Source of the DNA: Pseudomonadota bacterium
Lineage (GTDB): Bacteria; Cyanobacteriota; Vampirovibrionia; Obscuribacterales; Obscuribacteraceae
Reading direction: 5' to 3'
Assembly (NCBI GenBank): GCA_021325555.1
Contig: JAJPGY010000044.1
Span: 1-62,085 of the forward strand
Length of the DNA stretch: 62,085 nt
Under the pieces are notes generated by a model. That model saw nothing but the letters and a program-made list of their open reading frames with translations, was not told where the DNA came from and made no database searches. Within the stretch, counting starts at the first letter, position 1. Each line of letters starts with the position of its first letter. Shown piece by piece: positions 1-8,418 of this stretch. The position numbers and the translations under genes were made by a program.

Positions 1-388
1 GAAGTTCTTGCTGGAGCGCGTTACGTCGACGGGATCAGGAGAAAGGAGGAGAAACGCACAGAGGATGCCGCCTGACAGTTTTTACACAGGACTTGACGAA
101 ACCTCGCGCACGCGAGAATATTGCCGGCAGCGGGGTTATGCTTACTCAGTCCGATTCTGCCTCAACTGCAACCAGCGATCAGGGAGGAAGTCGTCGATTT
201 GCGAGGTCTTTGCCTGACGGGAATCTGGTCAGCACGTCTTTGAAGTACTAAGTCCAGATGGGGCGGTCGGCGCACACCTTACGCATGCCCATGACCTGCC
301 ATCGTAATTCCCGCACTCAATTTTACTTGACGTCAATCACAACTGCTGCTTATTATGCCTTCTGTGGACCGGACATGAGGAGCGAACC
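1..388. other. Left-edge stretch without a supported gene
   Basis: I see no convincing gene here. A purine-rich AAAGGAGGAG stretch near 40-53 precedes a possible short frame from ATG 64 to a stop at 217. That frame is Arg/Cys-rich, short and resembles nothing I recognise. Base composition is lower in GC than the body of the window. The DNA may be a degenerate or acquired flank. Confidence 0.4.
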
Positions 389-766
389 ATGGCGGACATT
401 ATGGGATTGACGTTGGACGCTGAACGTGGGCACGGCTGCTCAATAAAAGCCGACCTGGACCGGTTGGCTGATCCGGAAGCCAGAAAAGAAGAGCTTGTAC
501 TCATCCAAGCCGCCAATTCAAAGAGAAGAGAGGCAGACCCCACATTGCCCAGGTTGGAGTTATCGGTAGGTATCCTCGATGACTACTCGCATAACGATAT
601 GTTGGTGCTGATGAGATATGTACCAGGTCTGTTCTCCCTTCCGTTCAAAGACATGAGAGCTAATGTCGGCAAGGTCTCAGTTATTCCTAGCTGGGGCAGT
701 GTGTACTCGGAATCCTTCGACCCCGGATTTCCTCAGTCCTCGCGTCGCTCGAAATGTGCACCATGA
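389..766 (+). CDS. Hypothetical protein, 125 aa
   Basis: I do not recognise this gene. The start is supported by GAGGAG seven bases before the ATG. The protein is soluble, with no signal peptide or membrane segment. Its N-terminal half is charged and probably helical (about residues 20-50). The second half is hydrophobic and mixed. Codon use is less GC-rich than in the genes further in. The last residues (SSRRSKCAP) look like a ragged end, so this may be a truncated or decayed gene. It has no same-strand neighbour close enough to suggest an operon. Confidence 0.4.
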   Translation: MADIMGLTLDAERGHGCSIKADLDRLADPEARKEELVLIQAANSKRREADPTLPRLELSVGILDDYSHNDMLVLMRYVPGLFSLPFKDMRANVGKVSVIPSWGSVYSESFDPGFPQSSRRSKCAP

Positions 767-1135
767 CCATCCGGACAGTGCGCCTTGCTGATAAGCCGAG
801 GGGGAGCGTTGCAGCAAGCGCATGGTTGAGGTCAGGCTAGCACTGTTATTTAAATGGACTTTGGTAGCTTCCCGGGCAAATACGATGTATTCGTGACGTT
901 TCGGCCGTTTGTCAAACTCCTTCTTTTTTTGAAGTAGCTTCTCCACATCTAGCCCGCGCCGCGGGTCTCTTGGGCGCGGACCCGTGGTGCCTATAGCAGT
1001 CTTGCGCGGCGGACCGCCACCGTCCATCTCGGACTCCGTTTGTGGCTGTGGGGGCGCAGGCCGTTCTGGCTCTTCCGGTATGTCGGGGGGATCTATCATT
1101 AGCGGATTGAGCGCTAGAAGAATCTCAACTCCATT
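767..1135. other. Stretch with no confident gene
   Basis: About 370 bases lie between the hypothetical gene and the FecR-like gene. The minus strand holds an open frame (677-1147) rich in Pro and Arg. It begins MPVHNG, has no clear ribosome binding site and overlaps the start of the FecR-like gene. I see no reason to prefer it as a gene, and I see no promoter or terminator I trust. Confidence 0.35.
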
Positions 1136-1810
1136 ATGCACGGGCATGCAAGTTTCTATTCACATGGTAACGGAATTCGAGCGGAACGTCCTCGGACACT
1201 CACGCCTGCCGCGACAGTATTCGTTGGTCCACGTGCGAGTAGTTTCGCTCCAGGAAGAAGCTCGCCCAGCAATCCTGGGCATAATGACGTGCCACCGCCA
1301 GGGCAACTGGGTGGTGGCCCTCCGCCCGGACAGTTCAATAATCCTGGTTTGACGAATACGCTGCCTCCCGGCCAGCAGCTAAAGCAGTCGAATAGGGCAT
1401 CAGCAACTACAGCCTGGAAGCGGGACGGGGAAGATGAGGAGGACGAAGAGACCGCTGAGGAAAGCAGTGAGTCGGACTTCCAACCAGTTAGCTTTGTTCA
1501 GCCTCTGGTGGAAACGTCAACGACAGGTCTGATCTTGCGTACAGCACAGACGCCAACTGCAGACTTGAGATCATCAGAGCGGTGCTCGCTAAAGGTCGGA
1601 AAACATGGTGATCTGCTGTTGGATCAAGGGGAGCTGCTTGTTCATGCAAATGGGACCTGCCGGATTAAGGCGCCGCATGGCACGATCGCCGTACGCAGAG
1701 GTACGGTAGCGATAATCGCTGAAGATCGAGACTGCTTGAAAGTACGGGTGGTCACAGGACAAGTCAGGCTGCACAGATCACGCAACCAGACTGGCGAGTT
1801 TTTCGAGTGA
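1136..1810 (+). CDS. FecR-like domain protein with PPPGQ linker
   Basis: This is a 224-residue protein. Residues about 70-85 contain repeated PPPGQ/LPPGQ motifs. Next comes an acidic run (about 105-120), and then a beta-rich C-terminal domain (about 135-215). That domain has alternating hydrophobic strands of the kind seen in FecR-type folds (GELLVHANGTCRIKAPHGTI followed by VRRGTVAII). FecR domains usually sit in the periplasm and either sense or scaffold. No sigma factor or TonB receptor gene is adjacent, and no signal peptide is visible, so the true N-terminus may lie elsewhere. The ATG at 1136 has no clear ribosome binding site. The end overlaps the convergent SRPBCC gene by 33 bases. Confidence 0.5.
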   Translation: MHGHASFYSHGNGIRAERPRTLTPAATVFVGPRASSFAPGRSSPSNPGHNDVPPPGQLGGGPPPGQFNNPGLTNTLPPGQQLKQSNRASATTAWKRDGEDEEDEETAEESSESDFQPVSFVQPLVETSTTGLILRTAQTPTADLRSSERCSLKVGKHGDLLLDQGELLVHANGTCRIKAPHGTIAVRRGTVAIIAEDRDCLKVRVVTGQVRLHRSRNQTGEFFE

Positions 1811-2227
1811 TTGCTCCCAACCGTTGTTGTGCCGATCCGCCGTTGCTTGCGCAATGAAGTTTGTATGCTTGATGATGACTTCTGTACCCTTGTCCCGGGC
1901 TATGAACTCCACCGTCACCACTGTATCTTTGGCGGGAAACTCATCCGAGCTGTTTGTCCAAGTGAAGACCAGTTTTTTGTTCGGCACAACCTCTTTGTAG
2001 ATGCCGGTCATAAATCCAGACTTACCCTCGCATCCCGCATAGTCAAAGTCAACGCGGTAGTTGCCGCCGACACGCACGTCTTGCTCGGCGCGAACACCTG
2101 CTACCGCGCCACCGCCAAGCCACTTGCTGAGCTGATCTGGCTCAGTCCAAGCCTTAAAGACTCGGTCGACGGGAGCGATTATCACCTTTCTTACTTCCAC
2201 GGTCACTTTTTGTTGTGTCTGAGTCAT
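1778..2227 (-). CDS. SRPBCC (AHSA1/START-like) domain protein
   Basis: The 149-residue protein is of the AHSA1 (activator of Hsp90 ATPase homologue)/CalC type. It has a helix-grip fold that binds hydrophobic ligands in a deep pocket. Family hallmarks are the N-terminal VRKVIIAPVDRVFKAWTEP, the central strands VGGNYRVDF, and the C-terminal helix with GWEQSLEKLASL. I chose the ATG at 2227 because AAGGAG lies nine bases upstream; an in-frame start 27 bases earlier lacks this. The gene begins inside the end of the ArsR gene. ArsR-SRPBCC pairs of this kind are common, and the regulator usually controls its partner. The ligand is unknown. Confidence 0.85.
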   Translation of the reverse strand: MTQTQQKVTVEVRKVIIAPVDRVFKAWTEPDQLSKWLGGGAVAGVRAEQDVRVGGNYRVDFDYAGCEGKSGFMTGIYKEVVPNKKLVFTWTNSSDEFPAKDTVVTVEFIARDKGTEVIIKHTNFIAQATADRHNNGWEQSLEKLASLVA

Positions 2228-2594
2228 TTTTCGTTTCTCCTTGTGCGTTCTCATTAGCTAAGTAATCTTCGAGCGAATCGAGCTGCGATTGCCAGAACCG
2301 CTGGTAGGCAGAGAGCCACTCTTCCGCTTCGCGCATGGGATCAGACTTCAGCCTCAAGTAGTGAACCCGCCCTTGTTGCTCACGAGTGATCAGGTTTGCA
2401 TTCTCGAGCAGCTTCAAGTGTTTAGAGATGGCGGGCAATGACATGTCGAAAGGACGAGCAAGTTCCAAGACTGTGCACGTTCCTCTCGCCGCGAGGTTGC
2501 TTATGATCGCTCGGCGCGTCGGATCTGACAGAGCAAAGAATGTTCTGTCCAGCTGTTCAGAATAATGTTTAACCATACCGTTAAATATTGCCAT
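2154..2594 (-). CDS. ArsR-family winged-helix transcriptional regulator
   Basis: The 146-residue repressor-like protein contains a full ArsR winged helix. LDRTFFALSDPTRRAI forms the first helix, and AISKHLKLLENANLI is the recognition helix. The wing follows (REQQGRVHYLRL). No metal-binding CVC motif is visible, so the effector is probably not a metal. The sequence belongs to the non-metal group usually paired with SRPBCC proteins. The charged tail (residues about 118-146) is encoded in the DNA that also starts the SRPBCC gene, an overlap of 74 bases. The start could instead be the Met seven residues later. It probably autoregulates the pair. Confidence 0.85.
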   Translation of the reverse strand: MAIFNGMVKHYSEQLDRTFFALSDPTRRAIISNLAARGTCTVLELARPFDMSLPAISKHLKLLENANLITREQQGRVHYLRLKSDPMREAEEWLSAYQRFWQSQLDSLEDYLANENAQGETKNDSDTTKSDRGSKKGDNRSRRPSL

Positions 2595-2786
2595 GCCCGA
2601 TTGAATTTGTCAAACGGATGTCACGCAGCACCCTCAGGTGCTTCGACTTGATGAAGGGAAACTGCGTGCTGAGAAGTGTTATGCCACCAATTGATTGGAC
2701 ACAAATCTTGAAGAGCAAAACATCAATGCCGGGGTGCCGTGCTCACCGTTTCCAGGTTGCCAGGAAGATTGATAGCGTGCGCCCGC

Positions 2787-3806
2787 CTAATGCGTCAGCT
2801 CGTCGACGAAGTCGTCGGGATCCTCGGTGATCTCCATGGAGAAGACGCCGCCGTCAACCGGCTCGGGAGCCGGTTCGGCAGGGATGCGCGCAAGCACGAG
2901 CGGAACGTTGTAGGACAAATTGAAGCCGACGTCGGACATCGAAAGCAGGCTTGTGGCCTCGAACAGGGCCACGAGCCAGGGGATGAATGTCCAGCAGAAG
3001 ACCACCGACCAGATGCCGGCAGCACGTTCTCCCAGATAGAACTTGTGGGCCCCGACAAAGCCGGCAAAGATGGCCAGCATGGCGGCGACGGTGCGGCTCT
3101 TGCCCCCCTCGATGCGTCCGGAGGCGGCCTCGATGAGCTTTTTCCTGCGGGCGCTGCGGCGCTCCTCCTCCTTGAGCGCCTCGATGTGCTCCACCGTGCG
3201 CTTCACCATGGGCGGCCCCTCATGACCGCACAGGCAGCGCGGGCTGGCGACAAGCCCCTTGCGGAAACCGTAGAGCTCCGCTTCGGTCAGGCGCCGCTTG
3301 CAGCAGCCGCAGTAGAGAGGCACCACCTTCAGCTCGAAAGCCTCGGCTGCCTGGAAGCTATTGCCCCCGGTGGGGACAAGCGCGTCCACCACCGCGTTGT
3401 CCTGAAGCAACTTCGCCTTCTGCTCCATCTCGCTTTTGCCGGGCAGGTCCGCCGCCTTGTCCAGTATCACCCGGTATTGCTCGGCAGCCTCAGCCAGCTT
3501 TCCATCCTTCTCCAGAGCCTGCGCCAGCAGGGACCTTAGCTCCACCTCGCGCCTGTCTTGATCGGCAAGCCCCTTGCCCCGCTTAAGGGCGAGCTGAAAA
3601 CAAACGGCGGCTTCATCGTACTCCTTACGCGCCAGAGCGTCCCTGCCTTTGTCCAGCCAGTCCTCAAGCGCCTCCTTGAGCCCGCCTTCGGGAGCGGCGA
3701 CGTCGCCGACCACCGGCACCTGCTCGAGCGACAGCACCTTGCCGCAGCTGTGACAGATGACCTCCCACGACTCGAGAAGCGTTTGACACTGGGGGCATGG
3801 CTGCAT
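2787..3806 (-). CDS. Zinc-ribbon, TPR-like and TM2 membrane protein
   Basis: The 339-residue protein has several parts. An N-terminal zinc ribbon has C4, C7, C18 and C21. A helical TPR-like region (about 45-125) follows. A second Cys-rich knuckle lies at about 165-198 (CGCC and CLCG). A charged helix (about 205-230) leads into a TM2 domain (about 235-300). The TM2 domain has two membrane spans, the FAGFVGAHKFYLGERAAG turn and a following aromatic span. TM2 proteins are poorly understood inner-membrane proteins. The role here is unknown, and the two zinc knuckles suggest binding of another macromolecule. It is the first of several minus-strand genes and is probably separately transcribed. Confidence 0.75.
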   Translation of the reverse strand: MQPCPQCQTLLESWEVICHSCGKVLSLEQVPVVGDVAAPEGGLKEALEDWLDKGRDALARKEYDEAAVCFQLALKRGKGLADQDRREVELRSLLAQALEKDGKLAEAAEQYRVILDKAADLPGKSEMEQKAKLLQDNAVVDALVPTGGNSFQAAEAFELKVVPLYCGCCKRRLTEAELYGFRKGLVASPRCLCGHEGPPMVKRTVEHIEALKEEERRSARRKKLIEAASGRIEGGKSRTVAAMLAIFAGFVGAHKFYLGERAAGIWSVVFCWTFIPWLVALFEATSLLSMSDVGFNLSYNVPLVLARIPAEPAPEPVDGGVFSMEITEDPDDFVDELTH

Positions 3807-3890
3807 CGCGATGTTCGACCGCCGGGGGACTCCAGACCTCTATACGCCCTACTATAGCGGAAAGACAGTCAGCCGGTCCCGTTGACAAGG

Positions 3891-5444
3891 TCAGCGGCCG
3901 CCCGCGGTCCCGGTCGATCCACTGTCCGGGCTGCCGCCGCCGGGAATGAGGTTGTATCCCCAGGCTGAGCGGAGCAAGGGCGGAACCTTGAGGGCCCCGG
4001 CCACATTGCGGGCAACCGCCCGGTAATCGGCCCTGGGCTCCAGGTGTTTTAGCAGCTCGGAGTAGCTGTCGGCCTGGGCTATCATGGGCGCATAAGCTTT
4101 CGGCGCGCTTGCCGCCGCCTTCGTCGGGGGCGGCAGCGGGGTCGGGCGCAGGGTTCTGGAGATCATCTCCTCCTGCTCGGGCGTGAGCACGGACCCGTAG
4201 CGGGCCCAGATGTAGCGTATGCTCCGGCTGCCGGCCGCGCCGCCGTCCTTCACCCGGCTGTCGCCTATGTAGAGGACCTCCGGCGGGCGCGCGTTGTAGT
4301 CCTTGAGGATCTGATCCAGCCCGTCCGGATTCGGCTTTTCAAACTCGCGGGGCAGAAGCGTCGTGGACTGGAATCTGTAAGGCTGCGCCAGGAACGATTG
4401 CACGCGCTGGCGCCCGTAGTCGAGGGCCTCCGGCGACACGACCCTGCTCGGGCTGGGCTCCGGCACATCCATCGCGTAAAGCCTCTGGATAGGACCGTCC
4501 AGCCCCAGTTGCGTGGTGCGGGCAAGCGCCATGTACATCGGGGCGTCGGTGAGCGCCGCCACGTTCACGCCCCTGCGCGTCAGCTCCTGCAACGTCTCCA
4601 CGACACCCGGGAAAGGCTGGAGATTTTCCAGGCGCTTTTCGTCCATGGTCTGCCAGTAGGGGCGCGAATAGCGGTCGGTGAACTCCTGCGGGGTGCCCGG
4701 GAAGCTGCGCGCCAGCGCAGACTCTTCCAGGGTCCACGGGTACTCGTGCATGCGCCGCTCGTCCATCACCTTGCCTATCTGTTTGGCCACCTCGAGCTTG
4801 CTCAGGCCGCTCTCGGCCGACAGGCGGTCGATGTTCTCCTGCATGGCCGGCACCAGCGTGTCGTAGAGCTGCCAGAGCGTGCCGTCGAGATCCGTGACCA
4901 CCAGCTTGACCCTGGGCGGGCTTATCGCGTCGTGCATGGCGAGCAAATTAGATTTCACCTGACCGGCGCTCACCCGGCCGCCTGCCAGATCACCGACGCC
5001 CAGACCACGCCCGAAAACTGCGTCGGCGGCCGCGCGCCCGAATATCGAGCCTGCCATGGTCATCGGCAGCGCTCCGGCAAAGGCGGCGCCCTCCTGCCCG
5101 ACGGCGCTGCGCATCTCCCGGGTGAGAACCGCCTGGTCGGCCCCTGGTCGGGCTGCCAGCTGGGCAATCTCGGCGGTGCGCTCGATCAGCCCGCGCGCCG
5201 ACCAGGCGGCGACGAGCGCATTGGCCGCGAACCCCCGCGGGCAGACGACGGCAATTGCCGCCCCGGCCACGGCGTCCTGCCAGTGGTTCTCAAGGTAGTG
5301 CCCGCTGGTCGAAAGCGGATGATGGACGAGATCGGCAGCCCCGGCCTTCAGGTTCGACCAGGCGCTGCTCACGGCATCGGCCAGCCCCCCGGCGACGCCG
5401 GTGCCGATAACCTCTAGCTCTCGTTTGGGCGCGGATACGTCCAT
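3891..5444 (-). CDS. HAD-family phosphatase with unknown N- and C-terminal extensions
   Basis: This is a 517-residue protein. Residues about 178-425 form a haloacid-dehalogenase-superfamily hydrolase. Motif I is VVTDLDGTLW with nucleophile D185 and acid D187. Motif II is near AALTDAP, and motif IV is YIGDSRVKDGGAAG, which binds magnesium. The substrate is unknown. The first 170 residues are Ala/Gly-rich helices that could associate with membrane (GAAIAVVCPRGFAANALVAA). The last 90 residues are Pro/Ala-rich and end in a Gly/Ser tail. Neither extension is typical of the superfamily. It stands alone on the minus strand between the TM2 and HtrA genes. Confidence 0.75.
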   Translation of the reverse strand: MDVSAPKRELEVIGTGVAGGLADAVSSAWSNLKAGAADLVHHPLSTSGHYLENHWQDAVAGAAIAVVCPRGFAANALVAAWSARGLIERTAEIAQLAARPGADQAVLTREMRSAVGQEGAAFAGALPMTMAGSIFGRAAADAVFGRGLGVGDLAGGRVSAGQVKSNLLAMHDAISPPRVKLVVTDLDGTLWQLYDTLVPAMQENIDRLSAESGLSKLEVAKQIGKVMDERRMHEYPWTLEESALARSFPGTPQEFTDRYSRPYWQTMDEKRLENLQPFPGVVETLQELTRRGVNVAALTDAPMYMALARTTQLGLDGPIQRLYAMDVPEPSPSRVVSPEALDYGRQRVQSFLAQPYRFQSTTLLPREFEKPNPDGLDQILKDYNARPPEVLYIGDSRVKDGGAAGSRSIRYIWARYGSVLTPEQEEMISRTLRPTPLPPPTKAAASAPKAYAPMIAQADSYSELLKHLEPRADYRAVARNVAGALKVPPLLRSAWGYNLIPGGGSPDSGSTGTAGGR

Positions 5445-5577
5445 GAAGGGATACCCGATCGGTGACGTGCCAATCAGGTGGATTATGTCCGGAGCCCGCG
5501 AGGCAGGAACATGGTGATCCTCCCATCCCCTGGTACTCCTACGAAACCGGGCTCAGGTTTGCGCCTCAGGCAGCCGT

Positions 5578-6810
5578 CTACTCGTCGCTCGATTCGCTGG
5601 GGTATTCGCCGATCTTCACCTGCAGCGCCATAAGCGAGCCGTTCCTGTTCAGGAGCAGATGGACCGTGCTGCCCGGGTTGCGGCTGCGGATAAACGTCCG
5701 CACGTCTTTGGCCGAGGCGACCGGCTTGCCCTCGATTCGCAAGATGACATCCCCCTGCGCGACGCCGGACTGCTCCGCCGGGGAGCCGGGGGCAACGCGG
5801 GCCACCAGAACCCCTTTCGTGCTCTCGGGCAGCCCGAGCGATTTGGCCATCCGCGGGTCCAGATCCTGCATGTAGATGCCGACGTACGGGCGGGGAACCG
5901 AGCCGTGCGCGATCAAGCCGTCCGCCACCTGCCTGGCCACGTCGACCGGAATGGAAAATCCGATGTTCTGGGCATCGCTGCGGATGGCGGTGTTGATGCC
6001 TATCACCTCGCCGTGAATGTTAAGCAGCGGCCCGCCGGAGTTGCCCGGGTTGATCGCCGCATCCGTCTGGATCAGCTCGACGTTGCTCTTGCCGTCCCCG
6101 AGCGAGCGCCCGAGCGCCGAGACGATGCCCAGGGTGACGCTGTGGTCCAGCCCGAGCGGGCTGCCGATGGCGATCGCCCAGTCGCCCGGCCTGAGCCCTT
6201 TGCTCGTGCCCAGCCTGGCAACCGGCAGGTTGCTGGCATCAATCTTGAGGAGCGCGAGATCGGTGAAGCTGTCACGCCCGACCACGCGGGCCTTGAACAT
6301 GCGCCTGTCGGCCAGGGTTACCTTGATGTCCTGGGCGCGGCGGATGACGTGGTTGTTGGTCAGGATATAACCGTCGGGGCGAATGATCACGCCCGAGCCG
6401 GTGCCCTGCTGTTCGAATTTTCTCGGCTGGTCGCCGAACGGCTGCGGGCCGGGTCCGAAAAAGAAGTCCAGACCGCCGAACGGCAGGCCGAAGTGAAAGG
6501 GAAAGTCAGGGACGGCGACGCTGGTACGGGTGTCGATATTGACCACGCTCTTGACGGCGTCGCTGGCAATGTCGGCGATCGTAGATTCGCCGATCGGCAG
6601 CCCGTGCTGGCCCGCAACCGCGGGGCCGGCAGGGGCCAGGGTGGTGGCGGCCGGGGGCGCGCCCGTCGTGCTCAAACCGCCCGGCCAGAACTGGTGCCCG
6701 GCAAAGAAGCTCAGGCCGGCGGCCGCCAGCCCGGCGACAAACCAGGCGGCGGGGCTGCCTCTGCGCGCAGGCGCGCTGGTGGTCGGGGTTGTCTCGCTGA
6801 CACTTTTCAT
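5578..6810 (-). CDS. HtrA/DegQ-type periplasmic serine protease
   Basis: The 410-residue trypsin-like protease is anchored by an N-terminal membrane segment (about 21-42). The catalytic triad is complete: H154 in TNNHVIRR, D184 in SFTDLALLK and S258 in INPGNSGGPLL. A single PDZ domain follows (about 305-395). One PDZ resembles DegS and cyanobacterial HhoA types rather than two-PDZ DegP. A Gly/Phe/Pro-rich loop (about 100-135) precedes the catalytic domain. The ATG at 6810 is preferred because GGAGAGGG lies eight bases upstream; a longer frame upstream has no protease features. It probably does quality control or regulated proteolysis in the cell envelope. Confidence 0.92.
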   Translation of the reverse strand: MKSVSETTPTTSAPARRGSPAAWFVAGLAAAGLSFFAGHQFWPGGLSTTGAPPAATTLAPAGPAVAGQHGLPIGESTIADIASDAVKSVVNIDTRTSVAVPDFPFHFGLPFGGLDFFFGPGPQPFGDQPRKFEQQGTGSGVIIRPDGYILTNNHVIRRAQDIKVTLADRRMFKARVVGRDSFTDLALLKIDASNLPVARLGTSKGLRPGDWAIAIGSPLGLDHSVTLGIVSALGRSLGDGKSNVELIQTDAAINPGNSGGPLLNIHGEVIGINTAIRSDAQNIGFSIPVDVARQVADGLIAHGSVPRPYVGIYMQDLDPRMAKSLGLPESTKGVLVARVAPGSPAEQSGVAQGDVILRIEGKPVASAKDVRTFIRSRNPGSTVHLLLNRNGSLMALQVKIGEYPSESSDE

Positions 6811-7112
6811 CTTTGGCACCCTCTCCATGCGAACAATTTGATCATAACAGCGGCCGCACATTAAGTGACTGGCGCCGCTCACTGCCGCCGGCCGGAGAGC
6901 GGCCCCACCCGGTCGTGCGCCAGTATGTAGATGAGCGAGGCAGCACCGCATACGGTGGAGCAGATCGAAAGCGTCCGCGGCACGGAAATCCAGCTTATTG
7001 CCGTCAGGGAAACTCTGCCTGACCGGCTGCCCGAAGGCCAGGCCGGTGCCGCTTGCCGGAACGCCGCTGTCCACCTTCATGGCGCTGCCCTTGCGCTGCC
7101 ATCGAGAGCCGC

Positions 7113-8318
7113 TCACGCGGCCAGCAATAGCGCTCGTTCCGCGCGTTCCGGGCTGAGAAGAAGAACCTCCAGGACTGCCGAGGACTCTCGGGAGAAGCTG
7201 ACCTGCGTAAGGCGCCGCTCGAGCGTTCTCACCATCTCAGCCAACTCCAGCATGCTAAGGCAATCGCGCCCTTCCCGCAAGAGGGTCATTTTGATCTTCA
7301 AGCGCACGATCACCAGCAGGAAAAGCAGATGATGCAGCCCGGCAAGCAGGCTCAAGCCGGCAAGGCCGTTGCCGAAGTAGAGCTTGCTGAAAATCCGGCA
7401 ATAAATGTAGCGCGACAGCAGATCGTCGAGCCCCTCATCCAGCTCTCCGAGCAGGAAATCCCTCAATTGCTGGAAGCCGTAGCTGGCGCCCGCGGATGCA
7501 AGCCGCACTGCCGGCGGTGGCGCGACCAGCTGCTTGAGCAGCGCCTGTGCGTCGAGATCGGACGCTCCGGAGGCAAAGGGATCATCCGGCAGGTACAGCC
7601 GCAGCAACTCCTTGAGCAGGAGCTGATCCACCACCCTGGGGCGGGCTTCCATTTTCGGCAACCTCTCCAGGTTGCACCCGGGCGGAAGGCGCTTCAGTAC
7701 CTCTGGCACCTGCCGGAACAGCCTGCGCTCCACGCCTTTGCCGCCCCGTGCCCGGACGGCGGTCATCAGATCCTCTTCGATCACCAGGTAGTCGTCCCAG
7801 GCGAGCGGCTGCCCGTCGACAAGCTGGGTCTGCGACCAGTCAGACGTCACAGACGGGTAGAGGCGCTGAAACAATGCCCACCTGTCCTGGAGAAATTCGC
7901 GCTGCTCGGTGAGCGGCCGCCCCGAGTTCAAAAGCGCCCCGGTGCTGGCGAAGCTGACCGAAGCATACACTCCGCTCGGCGTCCGGGTGAAGGTATAGGG
8001 AAACAGCCGGCACATCGCCGGCTTGGCCTCCGCCCCGAAGTTGAGGTGGAGCCAGCAGCGGTTGTCTTCGGTGAGAAACTCGCAGCGGCCGTCCGCCCGC
8101 TTCTCGAGAGTGTGCGTGAAAGACTTAAGCTTCGCATCGTTGCTGCCCAGCTTGCGGAAGAGCCTGCCCGGATCGAGCCGGCCTTGCTGGAACGAGCCGG
8201 CGAGCACCGAAATCCGGGCCTGGTCTTCAGCCGTCGCCGGAACAGGCCACTCGAGACAACAGTTGCCGCAGCCTGTGCACTCGTAATTGATGCCCTCGGG
8301 AATTCGCAGGTCCGTCAT
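7113..8318 (-). CDS. YkgJ-family cysteine-cluster protein
   Basis: The 401-residue protein begins with the Cys-cluster signature of the YkgJ/FliB-like family. CTGCGNCCLEWP lies at about residues 15-26, followed by CEF and NRCWLH, and then MCRLFPYTF. These cysteines probably bind zinc or an Fe-S cluster. The family includes enzymes that methylate flagellin lysines, but most members are uncharacterised. The C-terminal 200 residues are helical and Leu-rich, without clear membrane spans. The stop lies just upstream of the HtrA gene, with a gap of roughly 300 bases to the HtrA start. I infer a metal- or Fe-S-binding role only. Confidence 0.75.
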   Translation of the reverse strand: MTDLRIPEGINYECTGCGNCCLEWPVPATAEDQARISVLAGSFQQGRLDPGRLFRKLGSNDAKLKSFTHTLEKRADGRCEFLTEDNRCWLHLNFGAEAKPAMCRLFPYTFTRTPSGVYASVSFASTGALLNSGRPLTEQREFLQDRWALFQRLYPSVTSDWSQTQLVDGQPLAWDDYLVIEEDLMTAVRARGGKGVERRLFRQVPEVLKRLPPGCNLERLPKMEARPRVVDQLLLKELLRLYLPDDPFASGASDLDAQALLKQLVAPPPAVRLASAGASYGFQQLRDFLLGELDEGLDDLLSRYIYCRIFSKLYFGNGLAGLSLLAGLHHLLFLLVIVRLKIKMTLLREGRDCLSMLELAEMVRTLERRLTQVSFSRESSAVLEVLLLSPERAERALLLAA

Positions 8319-8418
8319 GATTACCCTAACAATAACATTCTTAATGCTGCAGGCGGGACGGCTTGCTCATCGAGTAATTTTTTCCCGCTGCGGGTAGAGA
8401 GAGATATCGGGGGTCGGC

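Noticed and set aside
8..217. A 69-codon frame at the left edge
   Set aside because: Arg/Cys-rich with no domain, weak start and no conserved context.
677..1147. Minus-strand open frame of 156 codons rich in Pro and Arg
   Set aside because: No ribosome binding site, no recognisable domain, and it overlaps the FecR-like gene start.
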